64,000 bases of DNA from Rhizomys pruinosus (taxonomy: Eukaryota > Chordata > Mammalia > Rodentia > Spalacidae). The notes beneath the pieces are model-generated. The model was not told the DNA's origin, ran no database searches, and saw only the letters and a list, made by a program, of their open reading frames with translations. Location of the stretch: positions 1,382,612 through 1,446,611 of the forward strand of contig VZQC01001071.1 in NCBI GenBank assembly GCA_009823505.1. Direction: 5' to 3'. A program made the position numbers and the translations under genes. Numbering within the stretch: position 1 is the stretch's first letter; each line of letters begins with the position of its first letter. Shown in pieces: positions 23,587 to 34,315 of this stretch.

Positions 23587-23727
23587 AGAGTGTCGAGGGC
23601 TGGGAAGAGAGCTTGGTTGATAAAGTGCTTGCCTGAGTTTGGATTGTAAAAAGCCCAATATGGGCAGTGTGTATCTGTGATCCTGGTGCTGGAAAGATGA
23701 GACAGAAGAACCCTGGGGCTTGCTGGT
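23587..23727 (+). mobile_element. B4-type SINE, 5' part
   Basis: gggctgggaagagagcttgg head and following tRNA/B1-like sequence. It is interrupted by the MT LTR at 23728 and resumes at 24089. Confidence 0.65.
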
Positions 23728-24088
23728 TGTGGTGGTTTGAATGAATGTCCCCCATAGGATTTAAGTATTCAAACGTTTTGTCTCCAGTTGGTGGCAATGT
23801 TCTTGGAGGTCTTAGAAGGTGTGGCCATGCTAGAGGAAGTATGTCACTGGGGGCAGGCTTAGTGAGTTTAACAAGCCTTGCTGTCTCCAGTCGCTCTCTC
23901 TGCTTCCTGTGCTCATTGCGAGATGTGACCCTTGGCTTGCTGCTCTAGTCCCAGCCACCATCACACTTCCCGCCACAATGGACTCTGATTCCCTGGAACC
24001 CTCAATCTTAAGTTCAAATAAACTCTTCCTTTTATAAGTTCCTTTGGTCATGGTGTTTTATCACAGCAACAGAAAAATGACTAATACA
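23728..24088 (+). mobile_element. MT-type MaLR solo LTR with CTGGT target duplication
   Basis: TGTGGTGGTTTGAATGAATG to GACTAATACA. CTGGT at 23723-23727 and 24089-24093. AATAAA near 24019. Confidence 0.9.
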
Positions 24089-24093
24089 CTGGT

Positions 24094-24200
24094 CAACCAG
24101 TCTAGCCAAACTGGTGAGTTCCAGATTCACAGACAGTGGGGACTAAGGAGAACATCTGAAATTAATCCCTCACTGCCACACACATGTGCATATGCATATG
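24094..24200 (+). mobile_element. B4-type SINE, 3' part
   Basis: gtctagccaaactggtgagttc to acacatgtgcatatgc, the B4 right end. The ANT2 retrocopy starts directly after it. Confidence 0.6.
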
Positions 24201-24840
24201 CTGGAGCTGAAAGAGAATTCAAAGGCCACGGTGACTGCCTGATTAAGATCTGCAAATCTGATGGGATTAAGGACCTGTACCAAGGCTTTACTATATCTAC
24301 AGAACTGCCTGCTTTGCTAGCTGTAACACTGCAAAGGGAATGTTTCCAGATCCCAAGAATACCTGCATCTTCATCAGCTGGATGATTGCACAATCTGTCA
24401 CTGTGGTTGGTGGCATGACTTCCTACCCCTTTGATATGGTTCATTGCCACATGATGCTTGACTGTTAGAAGACTGCTCATGATGAAGGAAGCAATGCTTT
24501 ATTCAAGGGTACATGGTCCAATGTTCTCAGAGGTATGGGTGGTGCTTTTGTGTGTGTCTTGTATGATGAACAAGAAGTTCACATATAATTATTTCCTACG
24601 TATTCCCCCTGCAAACAGGTATGTTGCATTATATAACATATCTTGAGCATTCTGGACAGATTCTCAGGACTTGTTGGCTTTATTAGTAGTAATTATTTAC
24701 TGATTGAAAGTGGGAAGCAATAATCATCTGGCAAGTTTTCTCTTAATGTCATTTCCATGATGATGATAATGATGGGAGTCAACTGTATTTTTTATTCCAT
24801 TCGCTCCTGGAAAAAGTAAACAAATAAAATATCTAAAAAC
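24201..24840 (+). pseudogene. Processed pseudogene of SLC25A5 (ANT2), 5'-truncated
   Basis: The first part reads [20 protein letters not shown], close to the mitochondrial ADP/ATP translocase segment [20 protein letters not shown]. Later parts match [14 protein letters not shown] and the [13 protein letters not shown] region, followed by a 3' UTR resembling that of ANT2. It lacks introns and begins near mid-protein. It carries frame-disrupting deletions (around 24290-24340 and 24445-24465) and an in-frame TAG at a Trp codon near 24466. An A-rich end lies at about 24815-24845. It is non-functional, a 5'-truncated L1-mediated retrocopy. ANT2 rather than ANT1 is favoured by the 3' UTR, from memory. 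Confidence 0.8.
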
Positions 24841-25046
24841 AAAACAATCAGTTATGAAATGCCAACATAAGAGCTGAGACTCAGATTTGGTGTGAGCCTC
24901 CTAGAAGCCCAAAAACTGAAACAAAGAGGGAGTCCTCGTCAGCAAAACAATCAGTTATGAAATGCCAACATAAGAGCTGAGACTCAGATTTGGTGTGAAC
25001 CTCCTAGAAGCCCAAAAACTGAAACAAAGAGGGAGTCCTCGTCAGC
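24841..25046. repeat. Tandem duplication, two 103-bp units
   Basis: Copy 1 is 24841-24943 and copy 2 is 24944-25046. I see one difference (gagcctc versus gaacctc). It lies directly after the ANT2 retrocopy tail. Confidence 0.95.
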
Positions 25047-25129
25047 ACACGGCTTCAGCTCCAGCACTATTGGGGGAGCCTCGTCTTCATTTATTTGTAA
25101 ATGATCTTCATTTTCTCTTTTATTAGCAG

Positions 25130-25320
25130 ATTTTAATGTGTTGTATTATTTATTTATTGTTTATATGTGTATGAATGTTCTCCCTGTAAGTGCACCTGTT
25201 CACTCAATGTCCACGGAAGCCAGAAGTGTGTCAGATGCCCTAGAACTGAAGTTATGGTTGTTAAGTGTCATTTGGGTACTAGAAAGTGAACCTGGGCCCT
25301 CTCTAGTCCTTCATGACTTT
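25130..25320 (-). mobile_element. B3-like SINE (old), head truncated
   Basis: Antisense: atgtgtatgaatgttctcc, ccctagaactgaagttatgg, ending near ctctctagtccttcatg. Confidence 0.65.
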
Positions 25321-25383
25321 ATAAAAAAAAAAAAATTACCCCCTCGAAAATATTCTGCTACTTCTGTTTTCCATTTTGATGGC

Positions 25384-25709
25384 TGTAGTGGTTTGAATGA
25401 GAGCGTCATCCCTAGGTTCCAAGCATTTGAACAGTGTCCCCAGTCGGTAGTAATGCTTTGGTGTTTTAGATGTGGCCTTCCTGGAGGAAGCACATCACTT
25501 TGCGAGTATGTAGTCATGCCCATTCCCAGTCTGTCTCTCTGCTTCAAAATATGATCAGTCAGATCTCTGCTCCGGCCACTTCCTCCCGTCATGCCTCCCC
25601 CACCCACCATTATGGACCCTTACCCATGGAACTGTAAGCTCAAATAAACTCCTTCTATTAGTGGCCTTGGTCATGGTTTTATCACAGCAACAGAAAAGTA
25701 ACTACTACA
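25384..25709 (+). mobile_element. MT-type MaLR solo LTR
   Basis: TGTAGTGGTTTGAATGAGAG to AACTACTACA. Flanking 5-mers ATGGC (25379-25383) and ATGGT (25710-25714). Confidence 0.8.
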
Positions 25710-25729
25710 ATGGTTAAGTCCTGTTCCCT

Positions 25730-25965
25730 TGCATCTCGCTTCTCTCATTAACTTGAAGATTTTTGTCTTTGGTATTCCCCAGTTTCACTACAATGCATTC
25801 AGGTGTAGGTATTTTCTTAATTACCATAACTGGAATTGGTTGTGCTTTTCTACTGGTGGATTCATGTCATTCATCAGTTCTGAAAGTTTTTTCAGCTGTT
25901 ATAACTTTGCAAACTGCTGTACACCCACTGTATTTATTTCAAGAACCTATTTATTTACTTATACC
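25730..25965. mobile_element. Possible ancient L1M relic
   Basis: Weak ordered resemblance (cagtttcactacaatgcattc, ggattcatgtcattcatcag, ttcagctgttataactttgc) to an old LINE segment. Diverged. Confidence 0.3.
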
Positions 25966-25968
25966 TTC

Positions 25969-26256
25969 TGTTCTAGTTTGCCATCAATTACTGTGATAAA
26001 ACACTCAGACAAATCCCAATTTGGAGAGGAAAGGGTTTATTTTACATCTCCTGGGAGCTCAAGGTAGGAACTCAGGGCAGGAACCAGGAGGCAGGAGCTG
26101 AAGCACAGGCCATGGAGGAATGCTGCTTATTGGCTTGCTTGCTCCTCTGACCCATGCTCAGCCTGCTTTCTTACACAATACACAACAACCTGCCCAGGGG
26201 TGCCACTACCCACAATGGGCTGGGTCCTCCCACATCGCTAAATAGTCAAGAAAATA
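25969..26256 (-). mobile_element. MaLR-type LTR, antisense, part 1
   Basis: TGTTCTAGTTTGCC with actgtgataaaac. Same family as 164-573 inverted. Interrupted at AAGAAAATA. Confidence 0.7.
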
Positions 26257-26581
26257 TTTGGAAACATACAGTTCAGATGACATGATTTTAGTACATGTGT
26301 GACATATATAGATGCATATGTTGAAACAATACGGACTGGAGGGAACAACAATAAAAGAACTGGGACAGGGAACTGACTGAAGCAGTAGAGTTCTTCCCCC
26401 CAAAAAATAATCCTCTGCTTAGAAAAACTTTGAAAAGACTCAGAAAGGGGTACAGGACATGTATGACAGACTGCATGAACTTGGGAGGGGCAGGGGCCAT
26501 GGAGGGGAAATGAGTCTGGACTGAACTGAGAAGTGACGTATGAAATGCACAAATCTTCAATAAAATATATTTTTTTAAAAA
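26257..26581 (+). mobile_element. 5'-truncated L1-like 3' end, copy 2, with target duplication
   Basis: AAGAAAATA at 26248-26256 and 26582-26590. 325 bp ending in tcttcaataaaatat and an A-tail. Its last 170 bp match 1313-1485. Confidence 0.7.
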
Positions 26582-26691
26582 AAGAAAATACTCCACAGAC
26601 ATGGCTACAGGCCAGTCCAAAGGAGGTAATTCCCCAATTGAGGCTCCCTCCACCCAGGTGTGTCAAGTCAATAGTAAAGCTATCCAGCACA
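26582..26691 (-). mobile_element. MaLR-type LTR, antisense, part 2
   Basis: Continues ccacagacatggctacaggcc to gtgtgtcaagtcaata and ends tatccagca, the inverse of the LTR start at 164. Confidence 0.7.
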
Positions 26692-26854
26692 CCTTCTCAT
26701 TCTATTTCCTATTGAACATAAATTTTTTTCCCAAACTTTCTGTTAAATACGTGCGGTAAATTTTCTGATCTACAACCCAACATATTCTATTTAAGATATA
26801 CCTAATCTGCTTAATCTAAGTACCAGATTTTAGTTTTTAAAAATATTTTATTAT

Positions 26855-26991
26855 TGGCTGGGCATGGTGGCACACGACTTTATTCCCAGCACTTGGGAGG
26901 CAGAGGCAAGAGGATCTTTGTGAGTTCAAGGTCAGCCTGGTCTACAGAGTGAGTTCAGGGAGACCCTGCCTCAAAAAAAAAAAAAAAAAGA
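26855..26991 (+). mobile_element. B1 SINE
   Basis: ggctgggcatggtggcacac to accctgcctc, then an A-tail. Confidence 0.9.
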
Positions 26992-27007
26992 CAAAAAATT
27001 ATCTTAC

Positions 27008-27152
27008 AATTGGGCATGGTGGCACACACCTTTAATTCCAGCAGAGACAGGAAGATCTCTGTGAGTTCAAGGCCAGCCTGGTCTACAAAGCGAGTTCCAG
27101 GCCAGCTGGGGCTACGGGGAAAGCCTGTCTCAAAACACCAAAAAAAAAAATT
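27008..27152 (+). mobile_element. B1 SINE
   Basis: ttgggcatggtggcacacac with a small deletion after ttccagc, ending tgtctcaaaacacc and A-tail. Confidence 0.9.
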
Positions 27153-27154
27153 AA

Positions 27155-27358
27155 AAATTACCATTTTACGTGTATGAGTGTACTGCTTGTATGGAAGTGT
27201 GCCCACAGCATGCAATGCCCATGGAGGTCTAAAGAGGCCACCAGATTCCCCTGAACTGGATTGACAGATGGTTAGCTGCCACCTGGGTGCTAGGAATCAA
27301 ACCCAGGTCTTCTGCAAGAGCACCCAGTGCTCTTAATGTCTGAGCCATCTCCAGCCCC
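27155..27358 (-). mobile_element. B3-like SINE
   Basis: Antisense: acgtgtatgagtgtactgc to gagccatctccagcccc. Confidence 0.85.
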
Positions 27359-27359
27359 A

Positions 27360-28312
27360 GATTTTAATTTTAATTATGTATTTTTTTAACTTCTAGAAGA
27401 CATATTTGATTTTAAAGTGTCTGGAATTTTTTATAATCTCTTACTGCTTGCTTATATCTCTAGCTCTTAAATATTAACAGTTTAACTATTTCAACCAGGC
27501 ACTTTACATTATATAACCAATACTTTCAATATCTTTAGTCCAAGGAGGAAATATTAAAAGCCATATAAGCCATGAAAGCTGCTCTCATATCTATTGACCC
27601 AGAGTTGATTCTATAATATTTAACTCTTCAGGATCATTATTTACTTCAATTTCTTGAAGAAAAATTGAGTTTTAGCAGTGTATTTTCTTTGCATGTGTTT
27701 CTTCTTTCTACCTTGGTATGCAATTCCTCTACAACCTTTGCATGTGTTTCTTCTTTCTACCTTGGTATGCAATTCCTCTACAACCTTGTTAATATGATCA
27801 GTGAGGCAATATCATGAAAATTCCTCAAATAACTTTATACCATTTTAATTTTTAATATATTTTCATATGTATTTTTTTTTCTTAAGGTAAGGGCCAGGCT
27901 GAGTGGTCCAGGGCAGCCTCAAATGCATCCTCCTTCTCTCACAGCCTTCTGCATGCTGGGATCATAGGCATCACCTCCATGCCCAGCTCCATTATGCATC
28001 TTGATACTACCTGGTACAGCACTGCATCTTCGCTTCACCATATAGCGACCCTTGTAACAATACACAGTACTCACAATCATAAATGTTTTGTTTTTGTGTT
28101 TTAAATTCTTAGTCAAATATCAGAATTGGTATTTGTTTTCTGAAGGCAGCATCATGTAACAAGCATATCATGATCAGACTTAAATCCAAAGTCAAGTCAC
28201 AGCTTTGGAATCTATTTGCTAGGGTTAATCAATCCCTCTGAGTCTTATTTACTCCTACATAGCTGGAGATTAATAATGTCTGCCTCATATCATTATAGAA
28301 ATGTTATATTAA
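27360..28312. other. Unclassified AT-rich sequence with the 49-bp duplication
   Basis: Nothing recognised apart from the perfect tandem duplication at 27687-27784. Confidence 0.45.
27687..27784. repeat. Perfect tandem duplication, two 49-bp units
   Basis: Units 27687-27735 and 27736-27784 are identical by eye. Both begin ctttgcatgtg and end ctctacaac. The surrounding sequence is unclassified AT-rich DNA. Confidence 0.95.
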
Positions 28313-28428
28313 GCTGGGCATGGTGAGGCATGCCTGTAATCCCAGCATTCAGAAAGCTGAGGCAGGTGGATTTTGAGTTTGAGGCCACCCATACTACATA
28401 CTACAAGACCTTGGCAAAAAAAAGAAAA
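28313..28428 (+). mobile_element. B1 SINE (old)
   Basis: agctgggcatggtgaggcat to an A-rich end. The right half is eroded. Confidence 0.8.
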
Positions 28429-28499
28429 AACAAATAATTGCATGAAAATTGCTTCACACATTGTAGGTACTCAACAACTTATTTTAAAATATTTTCATT

Positions 28500-28673
28500 A
28501 CGTTTAGTGTAGGGAATGTGTGGGCACATGTGCCATGGTAAAATTGTGGCGGCCAGAAAAAACTTGTGGGAGCTGGTTCTCTCCTTCAACCATGTTGTTC
28601 CAAGGTATTGAACTCAGGTCATCAGGATTGGTAGCAAGCACCTTTATACCCACTGAGCCATCTTGCCAGCCCC
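28500..28673 (-). mobile_element. tRNA-headed SINE (B3/B4 type), antisense
   Basis: Ends tgagccatcttgccagcccc. aactcaggtcatcaggattgg is the B4-type variant of the head. Confidence 0.6.
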
Positions 28674-28789
28674 AAACTAGTTATTTTTGTTTTTCAACAT
28701 GTGTACTTTTCATCACATACTATTTTTATATTTCATTTTACTTTTTTTCTTGTAAATAGCATACCATTGCACTTTCAGTCTACATTTAA

Positions 28790-28994
28790 CTATTTTTACT
28801 CTATGCATATGAATGTTTTGCCTGCATGCTTGTAAGTGCAATGTCCACTGAAGCTACAAGAGGGTGTCAGGTGTCCTGAAAGTGCAATTAGGAAAGATTG
28901 TTATCTGCTATGTGACTGTCTGGAATCACTGATCCTAATCCTCTATAAGAAGAAGAGCCAGTGCTTTTAACTGATGAGCCATCTTTCCAGCCCA
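28790..28994 (-). mobile_element. B3-like SINE (old)
   Basis: Antisense: catatgaatgttttgcctgc to gagccatctttccagccc. Confidence 0.75.
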
Positions 28995-29152
28995 ACGCTA
29001 CTATTTTAAAAGAAAAATCTGTTATTTGTTATTTAACTGTGACTTTTAGCTTCATTTGATTCACTTTATTTTCTGCCTTTCGCTCATCCACTACATTTTT
29101 GTCTTATATACTTGTAATGAATAGTTTTATCAATTCAACTAGAGGTTATAAT

Positions 29153-29377
29153 TTTTTTTTTGTATGTGTATGAATGTACTGTCTGCATGCAGGTCTGTGC
29201 ACCCCTGTCGTGCAATGCCGCGGAGGTCAGAAGAGGGTCTTGGATTCCGCTGGAACTGGAGTTCTCCTGGAATTGGAGTTACAGACGGTTCTTAGCCGCC
29301 ATGTGGGTGCTGGGAATTGAACCCGGGTCCTCTGCAAGAGAGTCGGTGCTCTTAACTGCTAGGCTATCTCTCCAGCC
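29153..29377 (-). mobile_element. B3-like SINE, duplicated-17 subtype, with target duplication
   Basis: CTAGAGGTTATAAT at 29139-29152 and 29378-29391. Antisense, with both copies of the 17-bp unit and several intact CpGs. Confidence 0.95.
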
Positions 29378-29392
29378 CTAGAGGTTATAATC

Positions 29393-29642
29393 TTTTTTTT
29401 TTTAATTAATTTTATTTATTTCCGTATGTGTATGAATGTACTGTCTGCATGCAAGTTTGTGCACCCGTGTCGTGCAATGCCGCGGAGGTCAGAAGAGGGT
29501 CTCGGATTCCCCTGGAACTGGAGTTCTCCTGGAATTGGCGTTTCAGACGGCTCTTAGCCGCCATTGTGGGCGTGGGGATCGAACCCCGGGTCCTCTGCAA
29601 GACGCGGCGTCGCTCCCATCCGCTAGGGCCATCTCTCAGCCC
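29393..29642 (-). mobile_element. B3-like SINE, duplicated-17 subtype, adjacent copy
   Basis: Inserted directly beside the previous SINE. Very CpG-rich head. Flanked by similar aggttataatc / aggtttattaatc. Confidence 0.9.
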
Positions 29643-29983
29643 AGGAGGTTTATTAATCTTAAAGAACTTTATATCAATATTCAGACAATACAGCGTAATG
29701 GCACTCATGACTAATGGTTACTGCTTTCTCCTTTGAAAACTTGTTTGGATTCAATAATTTCATTACTTTGTTTTAAATTATATAAATTTTACATCTGTAT
29801 TTACACTATTATTTACTTTACATATTTAAGTGGTTTTACTATGAAAGAAAGTGAAGTTTCTGTCAGGTATGACCTGGCCTGGCACTCACAGCTCAGCTAG
29901 GGTATTCTGCTGAATTCTAATGATTTTCAAATCTCTGACATCAGACCTGGTTTCTGAGCCACCAGGGAAATAACCACCTCAGG

Positions 29984-30000
29984 GAAAAAAAAAAACAGCT

Positions 30001-30031
<31 letters not shown>

Positions 30032-30053
30032 AAAAAAGGGAAAAAAAAAAAAA

Positions 30054-30123
<70 letters not shown>

Positions 30124-30129
30124 AAAGGG

Positions 30130-30157
<28 letters not shown>
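29984..30157. repeat. Very long A-rich tract
   Basis: About 170 bp almost wholly A with occasional g, c or t. It could be an expanded retroposon tail or an assembly artefact. The Phe-rich frames across it are meaningless. Confidence 0.9.
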
Positions 30158-30160
<3 letters not shown>

Positions 30161-30560
30161 TATATATAAATTTGTGAATATATATGGATAACTCTTGTGG
30201 TGATCTGAGATACAAGCTGAGTATTTGTCTTGTAAAGGAGGTAGCAAAAAGAAGAGGGCAGGGAAAAGGGGGAAGTTAGAGAAAGATTTTTGACAACAAT
30301 GGAAGTATAGGAAAGCTAAGGAAAAAAAGGGTTTTTTTTGTTTTGGTTTGGAGTAAGTCAGACAAGGTAGGGGGATTGCAGATGCAGGGACACCGGCCCC
30401 GCCACCCTCACCGGTACGACCTCCCAACTGAACTGTACTTATCACTATCTTTTGTAAGCTTCTGTAATCTGTGTGCGTGAACATGTCTTGGGGTGTGGGT
30501 TTTTCCCTTAGAGTCTGGTCAACCTACCAGGTGTTACACCAGTAAGGAAAACTCACTGAA
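30158..30560. other. Unclassified sequence next to the A-tract
   Basis: Purine-rich to 30340, then a GC-richer stretch. No gene seen. Confidence 0.4.
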
Positions 30561-31084
30561 ATTTCAAAACTCTTCCACTCCCAGCAGCTATCAGCTGCCA
30601 ATAGATCTGCAGCTAAGGCTGGACCTTTTCACCCACCTCTCCCATCCATGCTGGGCTTCTGTCTGCCACAAGCAGTGTGGCTTCTTATGTGCAACTACCC
30701 TGTGATGTCCAGACAACAGTTCCTGTGTACTCATCTACCACCTCTGGCTCCTACAATAACCCCCGATCCTTGGGAGAAGAGGGTGTGACATAGGTGTCCC
30801 ATTTGGGCTGAGCAATTCTCTTCTCTCTTGACCAGGTGTGGTCTTTTTGTAAATCTCCAAGCTATAAAAAGAACCTTCTCTGGGAGAGTAAGAGAAGACG
30901 AGTATAAGGAAGAGATGGCCTCATCTCCAGGTAACAACAGTGAGGTCATAGGAAGGTACTACCCTTTATTGTCATTCGCAGAGTAAGTAAAGTAAACAGG
31001 TCCTCTCATATGGCCTTTAACCTGTCTAGCTACAGCTTCTTATCCCTGATAACAGCATCTGTCTGATATAGAATTCCAACTTGT

Positions 31085-31342
31085 GGGGCTGGAGAGATGG
31101 CCTAGCGGTTAAGAGCGCCGACCGCTCTTACAGAGGACCCGGGTTCGATCCCCAGCACCCACATGGCGGCCGAGAACCGTCTGAAACTCCAATTCCAGGA
31201 GAACTCCAGTTCCAGGGGAATCCGAGACCGTCTTCTGACCTACGCGGCATTGCACGACACGGGTGCACAGACTTGCATGCAGACAGTACATTCATACACA
31301 TACAGAAATAATAAAATAAAATAAAATAAAAAAAAAAAAAAG
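31085..31342 (+). mobile_element. B3-like SINE, duplicated-17 subtype, with target duplication
   Basis: AGAATTCCAACTTGTG lies on both sides. Head ggggctggagagatggcctagc with cgaccgctc CpGs intact. Tail of aaaat units. Confidence 0.95.
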
Positions 31343-31815
31343 AATTCCAACTTGTGAAGCAGGCCTTAAATCCAATCAGAAAGTGGTTGGTTACTCCTAT
31401 AACACTTGTACCAGTATTGCATCAATGGGCATATTTTGCCAAGCCAGTTGTTACTGTCACTCACAGCGTTCATAGCTGGGTAAAGTTAATGATTACCTTT
31501 CTCTGCCAGTAACATGCACTGCATCTTCCAGCACTATGAAGGAGTAGAGATGAATTTCAGTCAGTACCAGTTTAATTTCTCCTTGTTTGTTCTACAGCTC
31601 AGGTATGCAGTATCTTGAGCAATAATAGGGCCTTAGCATCAAGTTCTGGTGATAATCGAGTTCAATGGCAGTAACCATTGTCTGAAGATCTAGGGAACCT
31701 TTCTGGTTCACAACTCCAAGAGAATCTATTTCTGGCACTGGGCTTTTCATTTGCTAGCCCTGTGGTGTCTTTTAGGGTCACTGGGCCCCTGTTATAGGGT
31801 AATTACATTTGAACT

Positions 31816-32025
31816 TTTTTTTTTACTGTGTATGAATGTACTGTCTGCATGTAGGTCTGTGCAGCCATGTCGTGCAATGCGGTGGAGGTCAGAAGAGGGT
31901 ATCATATTCCCCTGGAACTGGAGTCAAAGATGGTTTTCAGCCACCATGTGGGTGCTGTGGATCAAACCCGGGTCCTCTGCAAGAGCAGTTGGCACTCTTA
32001 ACTGCTAGGCCATCTCTCCAGCCCC
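31816..32025 (-). mobile_element. B3-like SINE, single-17 subtype, with target duplication
   Basis: ACATTTGAACT at 31805-31815 and 32026-32036. Antisense. Confidence 0.95.
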
Positions 32026-32593
32026 ACATTTGAACTCTTTTAAATCGTCTATGTATCTATTGAAAGGAGCTTCAAGAGTAGGTTTCTATTAATTTTTCTA
32101 AAGGCCTTTAGTGTTAGTTAACCCTCATCTTACTCCCTCTTCCAGGAAGCAGTTCTTTTTTAAAAGGTACGTTTCTAACAGTCATCCTGAAAGTAAGTCT
32201 TGCTTCCACAAGCCCAGAACACTATTCCTTATGTGCTACAGACTTCTCCATAGGCCTGTTAAAATATTTACTCACTGTTAAGCAAAAAGAAAAATATCCA
32301 AGTATTGCAGAGGAAGATGTACAAACCATCCTTAAGGCGCATCACGCTCTCCTGGAGTGCTGGTAGAATCCGGGACAGTATGCTGACTGCTGGTTCTCGT
32401 CCTGATTGTAGGCACATATGAGCCCCCCCCAGACTCAACAGTACCAGACAAGAATATAAAAAAAAGCAGCTCTGTGGGTGTAAACCTCAGTCTTGTTCTT
32501 GACCCTTCCCTCTCTCCCTCCCTCTCACATCAGCATGTGGCTCTGCTAGCTTGTGCCAGCTTTGGTCCCACTTTCCAGTCAGAAATAAAGGTG

Positions 32594-32841
32594 AGAGATG
32601 GCCTAGCGGTTAAGAGCACCGACCGCTCTTGCAGAGGACCCCGGTTCGATCCCCAGCACCCACATGGCAGCCGAGAACCGTCTGTAACTCCAATTCCAGG
32701 AGAACTCCAGTTCCAGGGGAATCCGACACCCTCTTCTGACCTCCGCGGCATTGCACGACACGGGTGCACAAACTTGCATGCAGACAGTACGTTCATACAC
32801 ATACAGAAATAAATAAAATAAAAAAAAAATTAAAAAAAAAA
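32594..32841 (+). mobile_element. B3-like SINE, duplicated-17 subtype, head slightly short
   Basis: Begins agagatggcctagcgg, missing the first few bases. AGAAATAAAGGTG flanks both sides. Confidence 0.93.
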
Positions 32842-32855
32842 AGAAATAAAGGTGT

Positions 32856-33217
32856 TTCTGCAATGTTTTCAAACAAGGCTAACCCAGAGGCAACTGGATC
32901 AGTAGAGCTAGGAGACAAAGATGGAGAAACAGTGAACCACGAAAAAGAAGTCAAAACAAACACTTGATTAGCAAGTGACACAAAATGCATATCCTATTAA
33001 GTATGGATGAGGTGTCAGCTAGGAAATCAGAGCACAGGCAAGTTTGGCCTGCTTGCTGTACTACTTTGTCATTGATTAACCCCTCCAAATGTCAACACTC
33101 TTCTCTCACAGTAGGTTTTCCAGTAACATCACTACTCCCTTCAATAGCAATCAACTGTAAACATAATACAAACAAGACCATAATATACCACAGTTCAAGG
33201 AAGAAAGTCATTAAACT
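32856..33217. other. Unclassified sequence
   Basis: No gene or repeat named. Confidence 0.4.
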
Positions 33218-33237
33218 CAAAAAAAAAAAAAAAAAAA

Positions 33238-33410
33238 AGAGCTGGGTGTGGTGGCTCCGCCTTTAATCTAGCACCGTCGGGAGGAGAGGGAGGAGATCTC
33301 TGTGAGTTCAAGGCCACCTGGTCTACAGACGCGAGTTCCAGGACAGCTGGGACAAAAATAAAGGAGACCCTGTTCTCAAAAATAAAAAAAATAAAAAAAT
33401 AAAAAAAGAA
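33238..33410 (+). mobile_element. B1 SINE with small indels
   Basis: gagctgggtgtggtggctcc to agaccctgttctc, then (AAATA)-type tail. Confidence 0.85.
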
Positions 33411-33464
33411 ACTCATTAAACTCTTTTACTCCTATTGTTTTTACTAAATTCTGTAATAAACTTT

Positions 33465-33719
33465 TTTTTCTTTTTTTTTTTAACTTTTTTTATTAATTTA
33501 TTTATTTCGTATGTGTATGAATGTACTGTCTGCATGCAAGTTTGTGCACCCGTGTCGTGCAATGCCGCGGAGGTCAGAAGAGGGTGTCGGATTCCCCTGG
33601 AACTGGAGTTCTCCTGGAATTGGAGTTTCAGACAGCTCTCGGCCGCCATGTGGGTGCTGGGGATCGAACCCGGGTCCTCTGCAAGAGCGTCGGCACTCCT
33701 AACCGCTAGGCCATCTCTC
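33465..33719 (-). mobile_element. B3-like SINE, duplicated-17 subtype
   Basis: Antisense, CpG-rich (gccgcgg, gtcgtgc, atcgaacccggg). It lacks the last bases of the head. Confidence 0.93.
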
Positions 33720-33720
33720 A

Positions 33721-34315
33721 TTGTATCATAGATGTACATAATACGTGTGAAATGTATACCAATCCACTTAATAGCACCCCACATTTCAATACAGTCACTT
33801 AATACCATGCTGTGAACATGTCCTGGGGGAAGTCACTAGGGCTTCCTGAAAAAGACCTATTCTGGGCTGTCCTTGCTCCAGTGGGTCTGAGGACACAATG
33901 TATTATTACTACATCTTGTCTATTGCCTGGCATTGCAGAAGACTCAGATTTTGAGCGCAAACCAATAGGAGACCAAGGACGCAGGATGCAGTCACAAAAG
34001 CTGTTCCTCCTAGACTTCATTCAAAGCTAAAACTACCTCTGTTTCAATTAAGCTGGTCAAAGCTTTTTCTTTGTTGTTTAGGTTTCTTCAAGTTCATTTT
34101 TTTATTGTAGTATCTATTAGGTTTCTGAATAACATCTCAGTGAAACATTTTCTTGCCTCAGCAAGTTTATGCTCAACTGACAACTACACAAATATTCTTA
34201 TTAAAGCATTATCTGTACAACTGCAGTCACCTAGTTATCATTTACCAAGCTGAGCATTTATGATCTGTGCAATTAATCACATGGATGTTCTTTAGTTAAT
34301 TATGAAGCAGCAGCC
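33721..34315. other. Non-repetitive sequence downstream of HBS1L
   Basis: Apparently unique DNA. It could lie within or beyond the HBS1L transcript end. No coding evidence for the short plus-strand frame at 33812-34030. Confidence 0.4.

Larger units (their letters stand above)
30561..32130 (-). mobile_element. Rodent dispersed repeat, probably LINE-derived, antisense
   Basis: Long non-coding stretch whose blocks (gggagaagagggtgtgacata, ctcatatggcctttaacctg, cttatccctgataacag) I recall as a common rodent repeat. The exact family is uncertain. It is split by SINEs at 31085 and 31816. Confidence 0.35.

Noticed and set aside
24127..24480. 117-codon minus-strand open frame
   Set aside because: It is the antisense shadow of the SLC25A5 processed pseudogene.
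25763..26067. Two overlapping plus-strand frames with hydrophobic stretches
   Set aside because: T-rich old repeat sequence running into an antisense LTR. No conserved domain.
29979..30484. Phe-rich open frames
   Set aside because: Translation of the A/T homopolymer tract.
33416..33808. Repeated open frames with words such as MCMNVLSACKFVHPCRAM, also seen at many other places
   Set aside because: All are translations of B3-like SINEs in one or other orientation.
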